DNA from: Melioribacteraceae bacterium | GTDB taxonomy: Bacteria > Bacteroidota > Ignavibacteria > Ignavibacteriales > Melioribacteraceae | Length of the DNA: 64,000 nucleotides | Direction of reading: 5' to 3' | NCBI GenBank assembly: GCA_030584085.1 | Contig: CP129490.1 | Location: forward strand, 1,769,511 to 1,833,510 | Shown: in pieces, positions 19,535 through 28,366 of the stretch | Layout of the letters: every line of letters begins with the position of its first letter | Position numbering within the stretch: the stretch's first letter is position 1 | Position numbers and translations under genes: made by a program | Notes under the pieces: generated by a model | Database searches by the model: none | What the model saw: the letters and a program-made list of their open reading frames with translations, nothing else | Told to the model about the DNA's origin: nothing

Positions 19535-20080
19535 TTATGGCAATAAAATTGCTGCAGAAATTACCGTAGTCCACAATCCATTTTTATCACCACGAGCAGA
19601 TTGAGTAACATTGAATGTTTGCACAATCTGTCCTGACATTTTGAAAACTTGTTCTTTTTCGTTCCAAGCTTCATCCGGATTAAAATCAATACCTAATGTA
19701 GTTGCTAACATTGACGCAGCTAAATCTTCGGCATAATCACCCGCAAATTGACCGGTTTGCCCATATGGGTGATGTTCCGATAAGTAACCGTACATTGATT
19801 TGTTAGCAGGTAAAGCAACACCAATGGATGATGAAATTAATCGGTTTGGTTCGTTGGTTGCATTACGAGCCATTACACAATGAACAATTTGACCGGGATG
19901 TAATTCATCCAATCCTTTTTCAACTGGAATTCTTTTACAACCGGTTGGGAATATACTGCTGACGGTAACTAAATTGTACTTTTCGATCTGAGCATCACGT
20001 AAAGCGGACTCAAACGAAGCAAGATATTCTTTGTGTTTTCCGACGCCTTTTGTAAAAAATATTCTTTTAGGTACGTACAA
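19535..20080 (-). CDS. Pyruvoyl-dependent arginine decarboxylase
   Basis: Decarboxylates arginine to agmatine, the entry to polyamine synthesis. The 181-residue precursor is expected to cleave itself at the Ser-Ser in [12 protein letters not shown] (about 38-49) to make beta and alpha chains with an N-terminal pyruvoyl group. Other family segments are [20 protein letters not shown] and a C-terminal substrate-site region. The start is TTG at 20080-20078 with AAGGAGG directly upstream on the minus strand, which decides the start. It lies 15 bases after tyrS, in the same direction. This is the archaeal/chlamydial-type enzyme rather than the PLP-dependent SpeA. Confidence 0.92.
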   Translation of the reverse strand: MYVPKRIFFTKGVGKHKEYLASFESALRDAQIEKYNLVTVSSIFPTGCKRIPVEKGLDELHPGQIVHCVMARNATNEPNRLISSSIGVALPANKSMYGYLSEHHPYGQTGQFAGDYAEDLAASMLATTLGIDFNPDEAWNEKEQVFKMSGQIVQTFNVTQSARGDKNGLWTTVISAAILLP

Positions 20081-20095
20081 TTTACTCCTCCTTCT

Positions 20096-21322
20096 TTATT
20101 TGGATATTAATTTAATGAATTTTCTCTTTCCAACTTTTAAAATCTTTTGTTCATTAATAATGATTTCTTCGTTAATATTCTCAATTTTGTCTCCATTTAT
20201 TGATACTCCGCCTTGCTGAACTAATCTTCTTGCTTCAGCTCTTGATGGAGCAAAGTTAACATCTACAATTAGATCAAGAATGTTAATCTTATAATTTGAT
20301 AAGTATTCTTTTTCTTCAATATCATCTGGAATATCTTTATTGATGAATATTTTATCGAATTCGGCTTCTGCTTTGTTTGCTGCTTCTACACTATGATACA
20401 TAGTTACCAGTCTTTTTGCAAGCGCTCGTTTTAAATCTCTCGGATTGTTTTCCGGATTACCGAGTAATTTTTTTATTGACTCTAATTCGCTTGCAGTTGC
20501 ATCAGTTGTTAATTCATAGTAAGTATAAATTAAGTTATCCGGAATTGACAGTGTCCTCCCAAATATATCCTGTGGTGTATCATCAATACCAATATAGTTA
20601 TCGTATGATTTACTCATCTTTTCGGTGCCATCGGTTCCAACCAATAAAGGCATTGTTAAAATTACTTGTGGTTCTAAACCATGTTCTTTTTGAATATCTC
20701 TACCGACAAGCAAGTTAAATTTTTGATCTGTTCCGCCCAGTTCAACATCACTTTTAATTGCTACAGAGTCGTAAGCTTGAGCAAGGGGATACAAAATTTC
20801 ATGCATACTAATCGGAATACCGGATTTATATCTTTTTGTGAAGTCATCACGTTCAAGCATTCTGGCAACTGTATAATGCGAAGCGAGCTTTATTACTTCC
20901 TCAAATTTCATTTTTCCGAGCCATTCGGAATTATAAACAATATTGGTTTTCTTCGGATCAAGTATTTTTGAAGCTTGCTCCCAATATGATTTGGCGTTTT
21001 CACGTGCTTCTTCAAATGATAATGGGGGACGAGTTGAATTTTTTCCTGAGGGATCGCCAATCATTGCTGTGAAATCACCGATGATCAAAATTGCTTGATG
21101 ACCTAATTGCTGAAATTGAGCTAGTTTTCTTAAAACAACAGAATGTCCCAAATGTAAATCCGGACGAGTGGGATCACAACCCAATTTTATATTTAACGGT
21201 TTGTTTTCCTTTTCTGCCTTTTTGAGTTTTTCAATTAATTCGTTTTCGGGGATAATCTCGGAAACACCTAGTCTGATTACTTCTAATTGCTCTGCGATAG
21301 ATGGGAAATTTGTTTTACTCAA
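20096..21322 (-). CDS. tyrS: Tyrosyl-tRNA synthetase
   Basis: Charges tRNA-Tyr. This 408-residue class I synthetase has the HIGH-type motif [11 protein letters not shown] (after GCDPTRPD) and KMSKS (in [11 protein letters not shown]), with an S4 RNA-binding domain at the C-terminus (about 345-405, with [16 protein letters not shown]). The sequence between the motifs matches the TyrZ-like type. The start is TTG at 21322-21320 with GGAG about nine bases upstream. It is 14 bases downstream of smpB and the two form a translation-related operon with the decarboxylase gene. Confidence 0.94.
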   Translation of the reverse strand: MSKTNFPSIAEQLEVIRLGVSEIIPENELIEKLKKAEKENKPLNIKLGCDPTRPDLHLGHSVVLRKLAQFQQLGHQAILIIGDFTAMIGDPSGKNSTRPPLSFEEARENAKSYWEQASKILDPKKTNIVYNSEWLGKMKFEEVIKLASHYTVARMLERDDFTKRYKSGIPISMHEILYPLAQAYDSVAIKSDVELGGTDQKFNLLVGRDIQKEHGLEPQVILTMPLLVGTDGTEKMSKSYDNYIGIDDTPQDIFGRTLSIPDNLIYTYYELTTDATASELESIKKLLGNPENNPRDLKRALAKRLVTMYHSVEAANKAEAEFDKIFINKDIPDDIEEKEYLSNYKINILDLIVDVNFAPSRAEARRLVQQGGVSINGDKIENINEEIIINEQKILKVGKRKFIKLISK

Positions 21323-21336
21323 TTCTGTAACTCCAA

Positions 21337-21795
21337 TTAATATTTTAATTTTCTGTCTAGTTCTCTTTCAGCGTCTTTCTTTGCGATATCTTGACGCTTA
21401 TCATAAAGCTTTTTTCCTTTTACAATTCCTAACTCAACTTTTACACGTCCTCCTTTAAAGTAAAATCTAAGTGGTATAAGTGTATTACCTTTTTCATTAA
21501 CGGATTTCTCTAATTTTCTGATTTCACTTCTATTCAACAATAATTTTCGTTTTCTAAGCGGATCATGATTATTAATATTCCCGTGATCATAAACATTTAT
21601 ATGTGAATTGATCAACCAAACTTCACCATCTTTAATAGTGGCATAACTATCGGTTAAATTAATTTTACCTTGTCTCAGAGATTTAACCTCAGTACCAACC
21701 AATACAATTCCAACTTCAACTGAATGAAGAATTGTAAATTCATGTCTCGCTTTACGGTTAACGGTGATATTTTTTTCGTTTACAGTTTCTGTCAT
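21337..21795 (-). CDS. smpB: SsrA-binding protein SmpB
   Basis: Binds tmRNA and delivers it to stalled ribosomes in trans-translation. A 152-residue protein with the classic order: [38 protein letters not shown], then [17 protein letters not shown] and the lysine-rich tail [20 protein letters not shown] that enters the ribosome decoding centre. The ATG at 21795 is the first gene of the minus-strand unit smpB-tyrS-arginine decarboxylase. The tmRNA gene itself is not in this window. Confidence 0.96.
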   Translation of the reverse strand: MTETVNEKNITVNRKARHEFTILHSVEVGIVLVGTEVKSLRQGKINLTDSYATIKDGEVWLINSHINVYDHGNINNHDPLRKRKLLLNRSEIRKLEKSVNEKGNTLIPLRFYFKGGRVKVELGIVKGKKLYDKRQDIAKKDAERELDRKLKY

Positions 21796-21826
21796 TTGTA
21801 AATTTATCTAAAATGAACTTGCTAAA

Positions 21827-21855
21827 ATACAATATATGTTAAAATAATGTGTCAA
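21827..21855 (-). promoter_or_regulatory. Candidate promoter for the smpB unit
   Basis: On the minus strand TTGACA (21855-21850) and TTGTAT (21832-21827) are separated by 17 bases, about 30 bases before the smpB start. The region is the 130-base divergent gap shared with the GH13 gene. Pattern match only. Confidence 0.35.
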
Positions 21856-21925
21856 AATCTTCTTTAAGGAAAGAAATAAATAAAAACATTATCTTTTAAC
21901 CAAACTTTATAAATAAAAGGGAATT

Positions 21926-23764
21926 ATGAAAAGGTTTTTTCCAATCTTAGTTTTTACTCTCATTTTAATTACTCAACAAGCAATAGCTCAAAATTTTACA
22001 ATTGACAAAATAGAACCGCCAAATTGGTGGATCGGGATGAAGTGGGATACTCTGCAAATAATGGTTTATGGCGAAAATTTAAAAGATATTGATGTAAAAA
22101 GCAGTTCCGATTTCATCGAAGTGTTAAACGTTCATGAATCCGAAAGCGATAAATATGTTTTTGTCGATTTACAAATAAAACCTTCAGCCGAAGAAGGTAC
22201 TTATAAATTGCTATTCGATCAGAATGATAAAGTTATTGAATGGGATTATCCAATTCATGAAAGAGAATTTGCTCCGGAAGAACACCTAGGATTCACAAAT
22301 GAAGATGTGGTTTATTTAATATTTACCGACCGATTTAATAATGGTGATCCGACAAATGATACTCTCGCAATTTCTAGAGACGAATTTAAATATCGAGAAT
22401 TAAACGGAAGACATGGCGGTGATTTGCAAGGTGTGATTGAAAAACTTGATTATATAAAAGAATTGGGATTCACCGCAATTTGGTTGACTCCATTCTTAGA
22501 AAACGACATGTACATGAGTTATCACGGTTATGCAGCAACAAATCTTTACAAAGTTGACGAACGGTTTGGGTCTAATGAACTTTACAAAGAACTGGTTAAA
22601 TCCGCAAAAGAAAAGGGAATAAAAGTTATTTATGATCATGTTGCTAACCATATTGGCATTAATCACGAGTGGGTTGAAAATCTCCCATTTGAAAGTTGGA
22701 TAAACGGTAAAGTCGGTGAACATGAAAGAGCGAATCATGATAAACCATCGATTGTAGATATACACACTAATGAAAATGCAAGATCGTTTAATGAAAAGGG
22801 TTGGTTTACTAATTATATGGTTGATCTTAATCAAGCTAATTCATTTTTAGCAAAGTATTTAATTCAGAATATGTTATGGTGGATTGAATATGCCGGAATT
22901 GATGGAATCAGAGAGGATACATACCCATATGCAAATCAAAAATTTATGTCGGATTGGGCTAAGGCAATTTTAGATGAGTATCCAAATTTTAATATAGTTG
23001 GTGAGGTTTGGACCGGTGAACCGGCATTCTTGGCGGGATTCCAGAAAAATTCTAAAGTCCGCGAAAATTTTGAAACAAATCTCCCGGCTCTTCTCGATTT
23101 TGGTTTACGTGATTCATTTTACAGATATTTAAGCGGAAAAGCCGGTTTGTATGATTTTTACAAGACCTTCGCAATGGATTATCTATACAGAGATATTGAT
23201 AATCTCATGACATTCATTGATAATCATGATATTGATAGAGGAATGTACATCGCAAATGGAGATGTTGATAAGTATAAAATAGCGCTCACTATTCTCTTAA
23301 CATCAAGAGGTATTCCTCAAATATTTTATGGATCCGAAATAGGAATTAATGAAGGTGATCATCACGGAAGAATAAGAAAACCTTTTCCAGGCGGTTTCAC
23401 GAATGATGAACGAGACGCATTTACAAAAGAAGGCAGAACTGATTTAGAAAATGAAATTTATTGTTTCACAAAGAAGCTTTTGGAACTTCGTAAAGAATAC
23501 AAATCGCTTTCAACCGGAAAGATGATACAATATGCTCCCTATGATGAGACATATGTTTATTTCAAGATGAAAGACGACGAAAAAATTATGATAGCAATTA
23601 ACAATAATGATGAAGAATATGAAGTTGAACTAAAAAGAATGACAAGTGAATTTAACTCTCAATCAACTTTTGAAGAATTACAAAGTGGTGAAATGATTTC
23701 TTTAAATGAAAATGGAAATTTAATTCTTCCTGCTAAAACGGCAAGAATTTATTTATTAAATTAA
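21926..23764 (+). CDS. Secreted GH13 alpha-amylase/neopullulanase-like enzyme
   Basis: Hydrolyses alpha-glucans or maltodextrins, probably in the periplasm or outside. This 612-residue protein has a signal peptide (cleavage near AIAQ-N), an N-terminal beta-sandwich (about 25-115), the (beta/alpha)8 barrel and a C-terminal beta domain. The four GH13 regions are visible: YDHVANH (236-242), GIREDTYPY with nucleophile Asp331, GEVWTG with acid/base Glu360 and IDNHD with Asp435. The GIREDTYPYA form is close to the SusA/neopullulanase type of Bacteroidota. ATG at 21926 follows AAAAGGGA. Two sugar-transporter-like MFS genes nearby make a small maltodextrin-use cluster likely. Confidence 0.92.
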   Translation: MKRFFPILVFTLILITQQAIAQNFTIDKIEPPNWWIGMKWDTLQIMVYGENLKDIDVKSSSDFIEVLNVHESESDKYVFVDLQIKPSAEEGTYKLLFDQNDKVIEWDYPIHEREFAPEEHLGFTNEDVVYLIFTDRFNNGDPTNDTLAISRDEFKYRELNGRHGGDLQGVIEKLDYIKELGFTAIWLTPFLENDMYMSYHGYAATNLYKVDERFGSNELYKELVKSAKEKGIKVIYDHVANHIGINHEWVENLPFESWINGKVGEHERANHDKPSIVDIHTNENARSFNEKGWFTNYMVDLNQANSFLAKYLIQNMLWWIEYAGIDGIREDTYPYANQKFMSDWAKAILDEYPNFNIVGEVWTGEPAFLAGFQKNSKVRENFETNLPALLDFGLRDSFYRYLSGKAGLYDFYKTFAMDYLYRDIDNLMTFIDNHDIDRGMYIANGDVDKYKIALTILLTSRGIPQIFYGSEIGINEGDHHGRIRKPFPGGFTNDERDAFTKEGRTDLENEIYCFTKKLLELRKEYKSLSTGKMIQYAPYDETYVYFKMKDDEKIMIAINNNDEEYEVELKRMTSEFNSQSTFEELQSGEMISLNENGNLILPAKTARIYLLN

Positions 23765-23791
23765 GTCCATTAATTTTTCAGTGAGATAAAC

Positions 23792-25267
23792 ATGTTGGAA
23801 ATCCAAAAGAAACTCTCTAATGTTTTTTATGCATTACTCGCACTTCCGGCAACTGCAATGGGATTCGCACTATCGATTCAAATTGCCGCTCTAAGCTGGA
23901 TTCTTAGCACTCAATATGGATTAGAAATTCATGATGTAGGACTTGTTTGGGCTGCCGGTCCAATTGCCGGCATTCTTGGACAAGTTATTATCGGTTTGAT
24001 AAGTGATAAAGTTTGGTTTTGGAAGGGAAGAAGAAGACCATTCATTTTTATTGGTGGATTTTTAGCAGCATTGATGTTACTTGCTCTCCCTAATATTGAT
24101 GTAATATCAACTTCTATGGGAATTGAAGGAATTCTTGGAGTTGCAATTGCGGTTGCACTTACACTTGATTTAGCAATTAATATTAGTTTCAATCCAACTA
24201 GATCAATCATTGCAGATGTTACACCGGAAGGGGTTGAAAGAACAAAAGGTTATGCTTGGATGCAAACAATATCCGGAACATTCGGAGTTCTAGCATATGT
24301 AATCGGCGCTGTTTGGGATAATTATGTACTGATTTACTTTGGAGTATTCTTAGTTTTAGTACTTTCAATTATTCCACCGTTCTTTATTGAAGAACCAAGG
24401 GAACTTAAAAAATCCGAAGATGATGAACCGAATGACATTCCCACAAATAATTCTTCACCGATTGAAATTTTAAATAACATCAAACCATTGTGGGGATTTT
24501 TAATTTATGCGGTCTATGCACTTACTGCTAGATTAATAAATTTCCATATGGATAATTATTATGTTGAAATTATATGTCTTGTAATTACGTTATATTTTAT
24601 AATAACCGTCATACTCGCAAAAACTGATGGATTAACAAAGAAGCAAAGAGGAATTATTGGATTCAAAAAAGTGCTTGCCGCACATTCATTTACTTGGCTC
24701 GGTATTCAAACAATGTTTGTTTACATGTTTGCTTATGTACAATATAAAGTTTATGGATATCAGACGGGTATGGAAATAGCCCCGGCAATACAAATTGAAA
24801 TGGGGAAAGTTGTCACAATAAGTTTTCTAATTCTAAACGCGGTTGGAGCGATATTGCCTGCATTTGTTTTAGAACCAATCACAAGAAAAATCGGTAGAGT
24901 TAAGACACATGCTGCCTGTATTGCTATAATGGCTGTTGGTTATACGGGAATGTTATTCTTTGGGTTTACTCCAATAATTATATACATAATGATGGGAATA
25001 TTAGGTGTAGGCTGGGCGGCTACAATCAGTTTGCCTTTTGCAATCATGTCACAGAAGGTCGATCAATCTCAAATGGGTTTATTTATGGGATTGTTCAATT
25101 TAGCTGTTGTGCTTCCTCAACTTGTTGCAAGTTTTGGAGTCGGACAAGCCGTAAGTTCCGCACCGGATAAAAGTCTAATCTTTATCATTAGTGCTGTAAC
25201 ACTTGCAATTTCTGCAATTCTCTGGTTTATGGTTAAAGAAGATCAAGAACCACAAGAATCAATATAA
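23792..25267 (+). CDS. MFS sugar transporter (SLC45/maltose-like)
   Basis: A 491-residue inner-membrane transporter with about 12 membrane helices and a central loop (about 200-225) rich in Glu/Asp/Asn. The family motif is seen as GLISDKVWFWKGRRRPF after the second helix. Such MFS proteins sit next to alpha-glucosidase or SusA-like genes in Bacteroidota and are usually annotated as maltose or glucose transporters. It starts 27 bases after the GH13 gene, so it probably imports the sugars released by that enzyme. It is a distant paralogue of the minus-strand transporter at 26771-28267. Confidence 0.87.
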   Translation: MLEIQKKLSNVFYALLALPATAMGFALSIQIAALSWILSTQYGLEIHDVGLVWAAGPIAGILGQVIIGLISDKVWFWKGRRRPFIFIGGFLAALMLLALPNIDVISTSMGIEGILGVAIAVALTLDLAINISFNPTRSIIADVTPEGVERTKGYAWMQTISGTFGVLAYVIGAVWDNYVLIYFGVFLVLVLSIIPPFFIEEPRELKKSEDDEPNDIPTNNSSPIEILNNIKPLWGFLIYAVYALTARLINFHMDNYYVEIICLVITLYFIITVILAKTDGLTKKQRGIIGFKKVLAAHSFTWLGIQTMFVYMFAYVQYKVYGYQTGMEIAPAIQIEMGKVVTISFLILNAVGAILPAFVLEPITRKIGRVKTHAACIAIMAVGYTGMLFFGFTPIIIYIMMGILGVGWAATISLPFAIMSQKVDQSQMGLFMGLFNLAVVLPQLVASFGVGQAVSSAPDKSLIFIISAVTLAISAILWFMVKEDQEPQESI

Positions 25268-25279
25268 AAAGGAATCGAA

Positions 25280-26101
25280 ATGAAGAACAAAATAATTGTA
25301 ATGATATTTATACTATTCGCTTCTTTTTATTCTCAAGAATTCTATGTTGATTATCAAAAAACAGAAGGCGAGTTAACTTCCAAAGATCTTTACCGGTCGG
25401 ATTTTGGAAGATATGATGGTTACCAGATGCAGTTGAATAAAGGTGAAAGAGTTCATTTTATTGTTTATTCAAATGAATTCAGCCCATCTCTTATTGTAGT
25501 GACTCCCCAAGAGAAAAAGTATCAGCAAGTTTCTGCAAAAGGAGAAGATTTTGTTACTCTGGGGTTTAAAGTTCCCGAATCCGGTGAATGGGTATTATAT
25601 GTTGTTGGTGACAGCATCTCAAGAGGTGACTACTTATTGCAAACTGCATTTGCAGATTCCGCCTCTCTGTTCTTAAGTTCTACAGCAGATTTTTGCACCG
25701 GATTAAAGTATTTACTTGCTCATTCAAATGCGTATTTCATTTTCCCTCAAACTGTACCGTCATCAAGAAATCTTTATCAAATTAAAGGTGCCATAGATTC
25801 ATTTATAAACGGTGATGATCCATCTTACAATGCGTCCTTTTATCAAGGGGATAATAAAGTAGAAGCAGAAAAATCATTTAAGGAAACAACAGATAATATT
25901 GATAAGTGTTTAACAAAAGGTTGGAAGAAAAAAGTCGAAAAAGATAATTTAGGAGATGAAGTTATTGAAGAAATAATTTCTTGGACTGAACAAGTCAGTA
26001 AAAATCCTCGTGAAATACGTTTATCTCTATCAGACTTTAGTCAAGAACAAAGTGCCGATCTCGATCCCTACTCAGTCGATATGATTATAATCAAGTATTG
26101 A
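25280..26101 (+). CDS. Secreted protein of unknown function, pre-peptidase-like beta domain
   Basis: Not recognised as a named family. It has 273 residues with a clear signal peptide (KIIVMIFILFASFYSQ) and a predicted beta-sandwich at about 25-120. The pattern there, GYQMQLNKGERVHFIVYSN then VPESGEWVLYVVGD, resembles bacterial pre-peptidase C-terminal (PPC-like) domains. The C-terminal half is helical and charged. It begins 12 bases after the MFS gene with AAAAGGAA upstream, so it may belong to the amylase-transporter unit. Its 3' end overlaps the opposite-strand tmk by 11 bases. Confidence 0.6.
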   Translation: MKNKIIVMIFILFASFYSQEFYVDYQKTEGELTSKDLYRSDFGRYDGYQMQLNKGERVHFIVYSNEFSPSLIVVTPQEKKYQQVSAKGEDFVTLGFKVPESGEWVLYVVGDSISRGDYLLQTAFADSASLFLSSTADFCTGLKYLLAHSNAYFIFPQTVPSSRNLYQIKGAIDSFINGDDPSYNASFYQGDNKVEAEKSFKETTDNIDKCLTKGWKKKVEKDNLGDEVIEEIISWTEQVSKNPREIRLSLSDFSQEQSADLDPYSVDMIIIKY

Positions 26102-26750
26102 TAATTTTATTAACGCTTAATTTTACTTTTTCAAAAATGCTCTCAACCGGGAGCATTTTTTCATTATCAAAACATTCTATAACAACCGCATTATCTTTAT
26201 CTTTTGCGAAACGAGAATATAGCTCACGAGCCTGAGTTTGCAATTTAACGTCGCGTTCATATTTATCCACTTCACTATCGATATAATCTCTTTTCCCTTT
26301 TCCTTCATTATTCTTTAATGCCAATTCAAAAGGCAAGTCAAAAATAAGATAAAGATCGGGACGGGGAAGCCCAAGAATATTATGTTCAAGATTTTCAACC
26401 CAATTGGCTAAGTTTTCCGATTCACCGGCTCTAATAACTTGATAAACCATGTTTGAAAGTGTATAACGATTTAGAAGTAAAATTTCGGTATCACGATCAG
26501 TTTCAATAAAATCTTTTCTATCTTTCCATCTATCCATAGCATACCAAAGAGCCATAGATCGTGCATCTATATTATGTTTAATATCCTTGCTGCTTAAATG
26601 AATTCCTATTTCCTTACCGAAAAAAGATTCATAAACCGGATAGGATCTTACGTTAACTTTATATCCTTCGGATGTTAAATAATCATTCAACAATTGAATT
26701 TGCGTTGTCTTACCGGTTCCGTCTATCCCTTCAAAACTAATTATCTTCAT
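26091..26750 (-). CDS. tmk: Thymidylate kinase
   Basis: Phosphorylates dTMP to dTDP. This 219-residue P-loop kinase has EGIDGTGKTTQ (about 6-16) and a lid region with GKGKRDYID. The usual DR-Y/H motif reads LLLNRYTLSN here: the Asp that helps place the substrate and Mg is Asn. The rest (LSNMVYQ, LIFDLP) follows the family, so activity is still likely. The ATG at 26750 is about 20 bases after the neighbouring MFS gene in the same direction. Its C-terminal coding sequence contains a hairpin that looks like the terminator of the opposite-strand gene. Confidence 0.88.
   Translation of the reverse strand: MKIISFEGIDGTGKTTQIQLLNDYLTSEGYKVNVRSYPVYESFFGKEIGIHLSSKDIKHNIDARSMALWYAMDRWKDRKDFIETDRDTEILLLNRYTLSNMVYQVIRAGESENLANWVENLEHNILGLPRPDLYLIFDLPFELALKNNEGKGKRDYIDSEVDKYERDVKLQTQARELYSRFAKDKDNAVVIECFDNEKMLPVESIFEKVKLSVNKIINT
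26133..26161 (+). terminator. Terminator-like hairpin for the plus-strand gene, embedded in tmk
   Basis: AAAAATGCTCTC (26133-26144) pairs with GGGAGCATTTTT (26149-26160), one G-T pair and a four-base loop, ending in six T at 26156-26161. It lies 32 bases after the plus-strand stop and inside the last 25 codons of tmk on the other strand. Confidence 0.65.
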
Positions 26751-26770
26751 TATACCTTCAGAATTATAAT

Positions 26771-28267
26771 TTAATCAACATCCTTTACTCTAATAACTAA
26801 TAATGCTGCGATAAACATTGAAATTCCACCCAATACTAGAGCATAAATCGCATGACCATCAAATAGATTCTTAACAAAAAAACCTAATATTGCAGCCGCG
26901 GTTATTTGCGGGATGACAATAAAGAAATTAAAAATTCCCATATATACACCCATTTTTTTAGCCGGAAGTGAACCGGTTAAAATTGCATATGGCATCGCTA
27001 AGATTGACGCCCAAGCTAAGCCGATACCAAGTTCGGAAATTATTAGCAAGTCGGGATTGGTAATAAAATAAAACGAAACTAATCCCAAACCACCGCAGAT
27101 CAAACTTATTGCGTGAACAGATTTACGGGTAAGTTTTTTTGCCAACCAAATTAATAAGAATGCCATTATGGCTGCAAAACCATTATAAACTGCCATTAAC
27201 ACTCCAACCCAATCGGCACCTTGATTATAATCGAAGGAAGTTGGATCAGTTGTATTATAAATGTGACGTGTAACAGCCGGTGTTGTATAAATCCACATTG
27301 CAAAAAGTGCAAACCATGAAAAGAACTGCACATAAGAAAGTTGAATCATAGTTTTCGGCATGTGATATAAATCGTTTATAACCGAAACCAAACCACTTGT
27401 TGTATTTCCACTTTTAGTAAGAAATCCGCTTACAATTTGTATTAATCCGAAAACAGCACCACCACCGAAAAACACTAATAATCCGTAGTCCATATATATA
27501 AACAGTTCAAAAATTGCAAACAAAATTGCGCATATCAAAAACCAGATAACACCATATCGTATTTGTTTTTCCGGAGAAGTTACTTCGTTCCGTTCAAGAT
27601 TATCGTATTTAGATTCATTAGCTTTTTCGAATTCAGCCAATTGCTCGGGAGAGTATTCTTTTGAACTTATCACTGTCCATAACACTGCCAAAAAGAAAAT
27701 TGCGCCGCCGATATAAAACGAGAATTTTACAGAATCGGGAATAGCTCCGGCTTCTGCTGTATTACTTATACCAAACCAGTTTGTCATGACATATGGTAAC
27801 GCGGAAGCAACAACTGCTCCGGTTCCGATAAAAAAACTTTGCATTGAAAAACCAAGAGTTCTTTGTTCGGAAGGAAGCATATCACCGACAAAAGCTCTAA
27901 ATGGTTCCATCGAGATATTTATTGAAGCATCCATAATCCAAAGCATACCGGCAGCAACCCACAACACAGGTGAGTTTGGCATTATGAATAAAGCAATAGA
28001 AGCCAGAATTGCACCAATTAAGAAAAATGGTCTTCTTCTGCCAAGTCTGTTCCAAGTTTTATCGCTCATATGCCCAATTATGGGTTGAACGATTAGGCCT
28101 GTTACTGGCGCAGCAATCCAAAGTATCGGAATCTCATCAATATTTGCACCTAGAGTTTCAAAAATTCTGGAAACATTTGCATTTTGCAGAGCAAACCCGA
28201 ATTGAATTCCTAAAAAACCGAAACTCATATTCCAAATTTGCCAAAAACTGAGGCGGGGTTTATTCAT
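26771..28267 (-). CDS. MFS sugar transporter (SLC45/maltose-like)
   Basis: A 498-residue inner-membrane transporter with about 12 helices. GHMSDKTWNRLGRRRPF after helix two is the same signature as in the plus-strand transporter at 23792-25267, and the C-terminal half (MPYAILTGSLPAKKMGVYMGIFNFFIVIPQ) is also shared in pattern, so the two are paralogues. Its central loop is long and acidic (about 200-235). It is transcribed with tmk downstream, and divergently from the pabB-pabC fusion. Sugar or disaccharide import is the family expectation; the substrate may differ from the paralogue's. Confidence 0.85.
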   Translation of the reverse strand: MNKPRLSFWQIWNMSFGFLGIQFGFALQNANVSRIFETLGANIDEIPILWIAAPVTGLIVQPIIGHMSDKTWNRLGRRRPFFLIGAILASIALFIMPNSPVLWVAAGMLWIMDASINISMEPFRAFVGDMLPSEQRTLGFSMQSFFIGTGAVVASALPYVMTNWFGISNTAEAGAIPDSVKFSFYIGGAIFFLAVLWTVISSKEYSPEQLAEFEKANESKYDNLERNEVTSPEKQIRYGVIWFLICAILFAIFELFIYMDYGLLVFFGGGAVFGLIQIVSGFLTKSGNTTSGLVSVINDLYHMPKTMIQLSYVQFFSWFALFAMWIYTTPAVTRHIYNTTDPTSFDYNQGADWVGVLMAVYNGFAAIMAFLLIWLAKKLTRKSVHAISLICGGLGLVSFYFITNPDLLIISELGIGLAWASILAMPYAILTGSLPAKKMGVYMGIFNFFIVIPQITAAAILGFFVKNLFDGHAIYALVLGGISMFIAALLVIRVKDVD

Positions 28268-28366
28268 TTAATTTCCGTAAATATGCATTCGAATTCGTCA
28301 AAATTAGCTAAAAAATTATTAATGCCCAATATTTTGTAAATTTGAAAATCCATATAAAAATTGCGT

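Noticed and set aside
21796-21925. tmRNA or other structured RNA next to smpB
   Set aside because: The 130-base gap is AT-rich with no acceptor-stem-like pairing or tag frame; it reads as a divergent promoter region.
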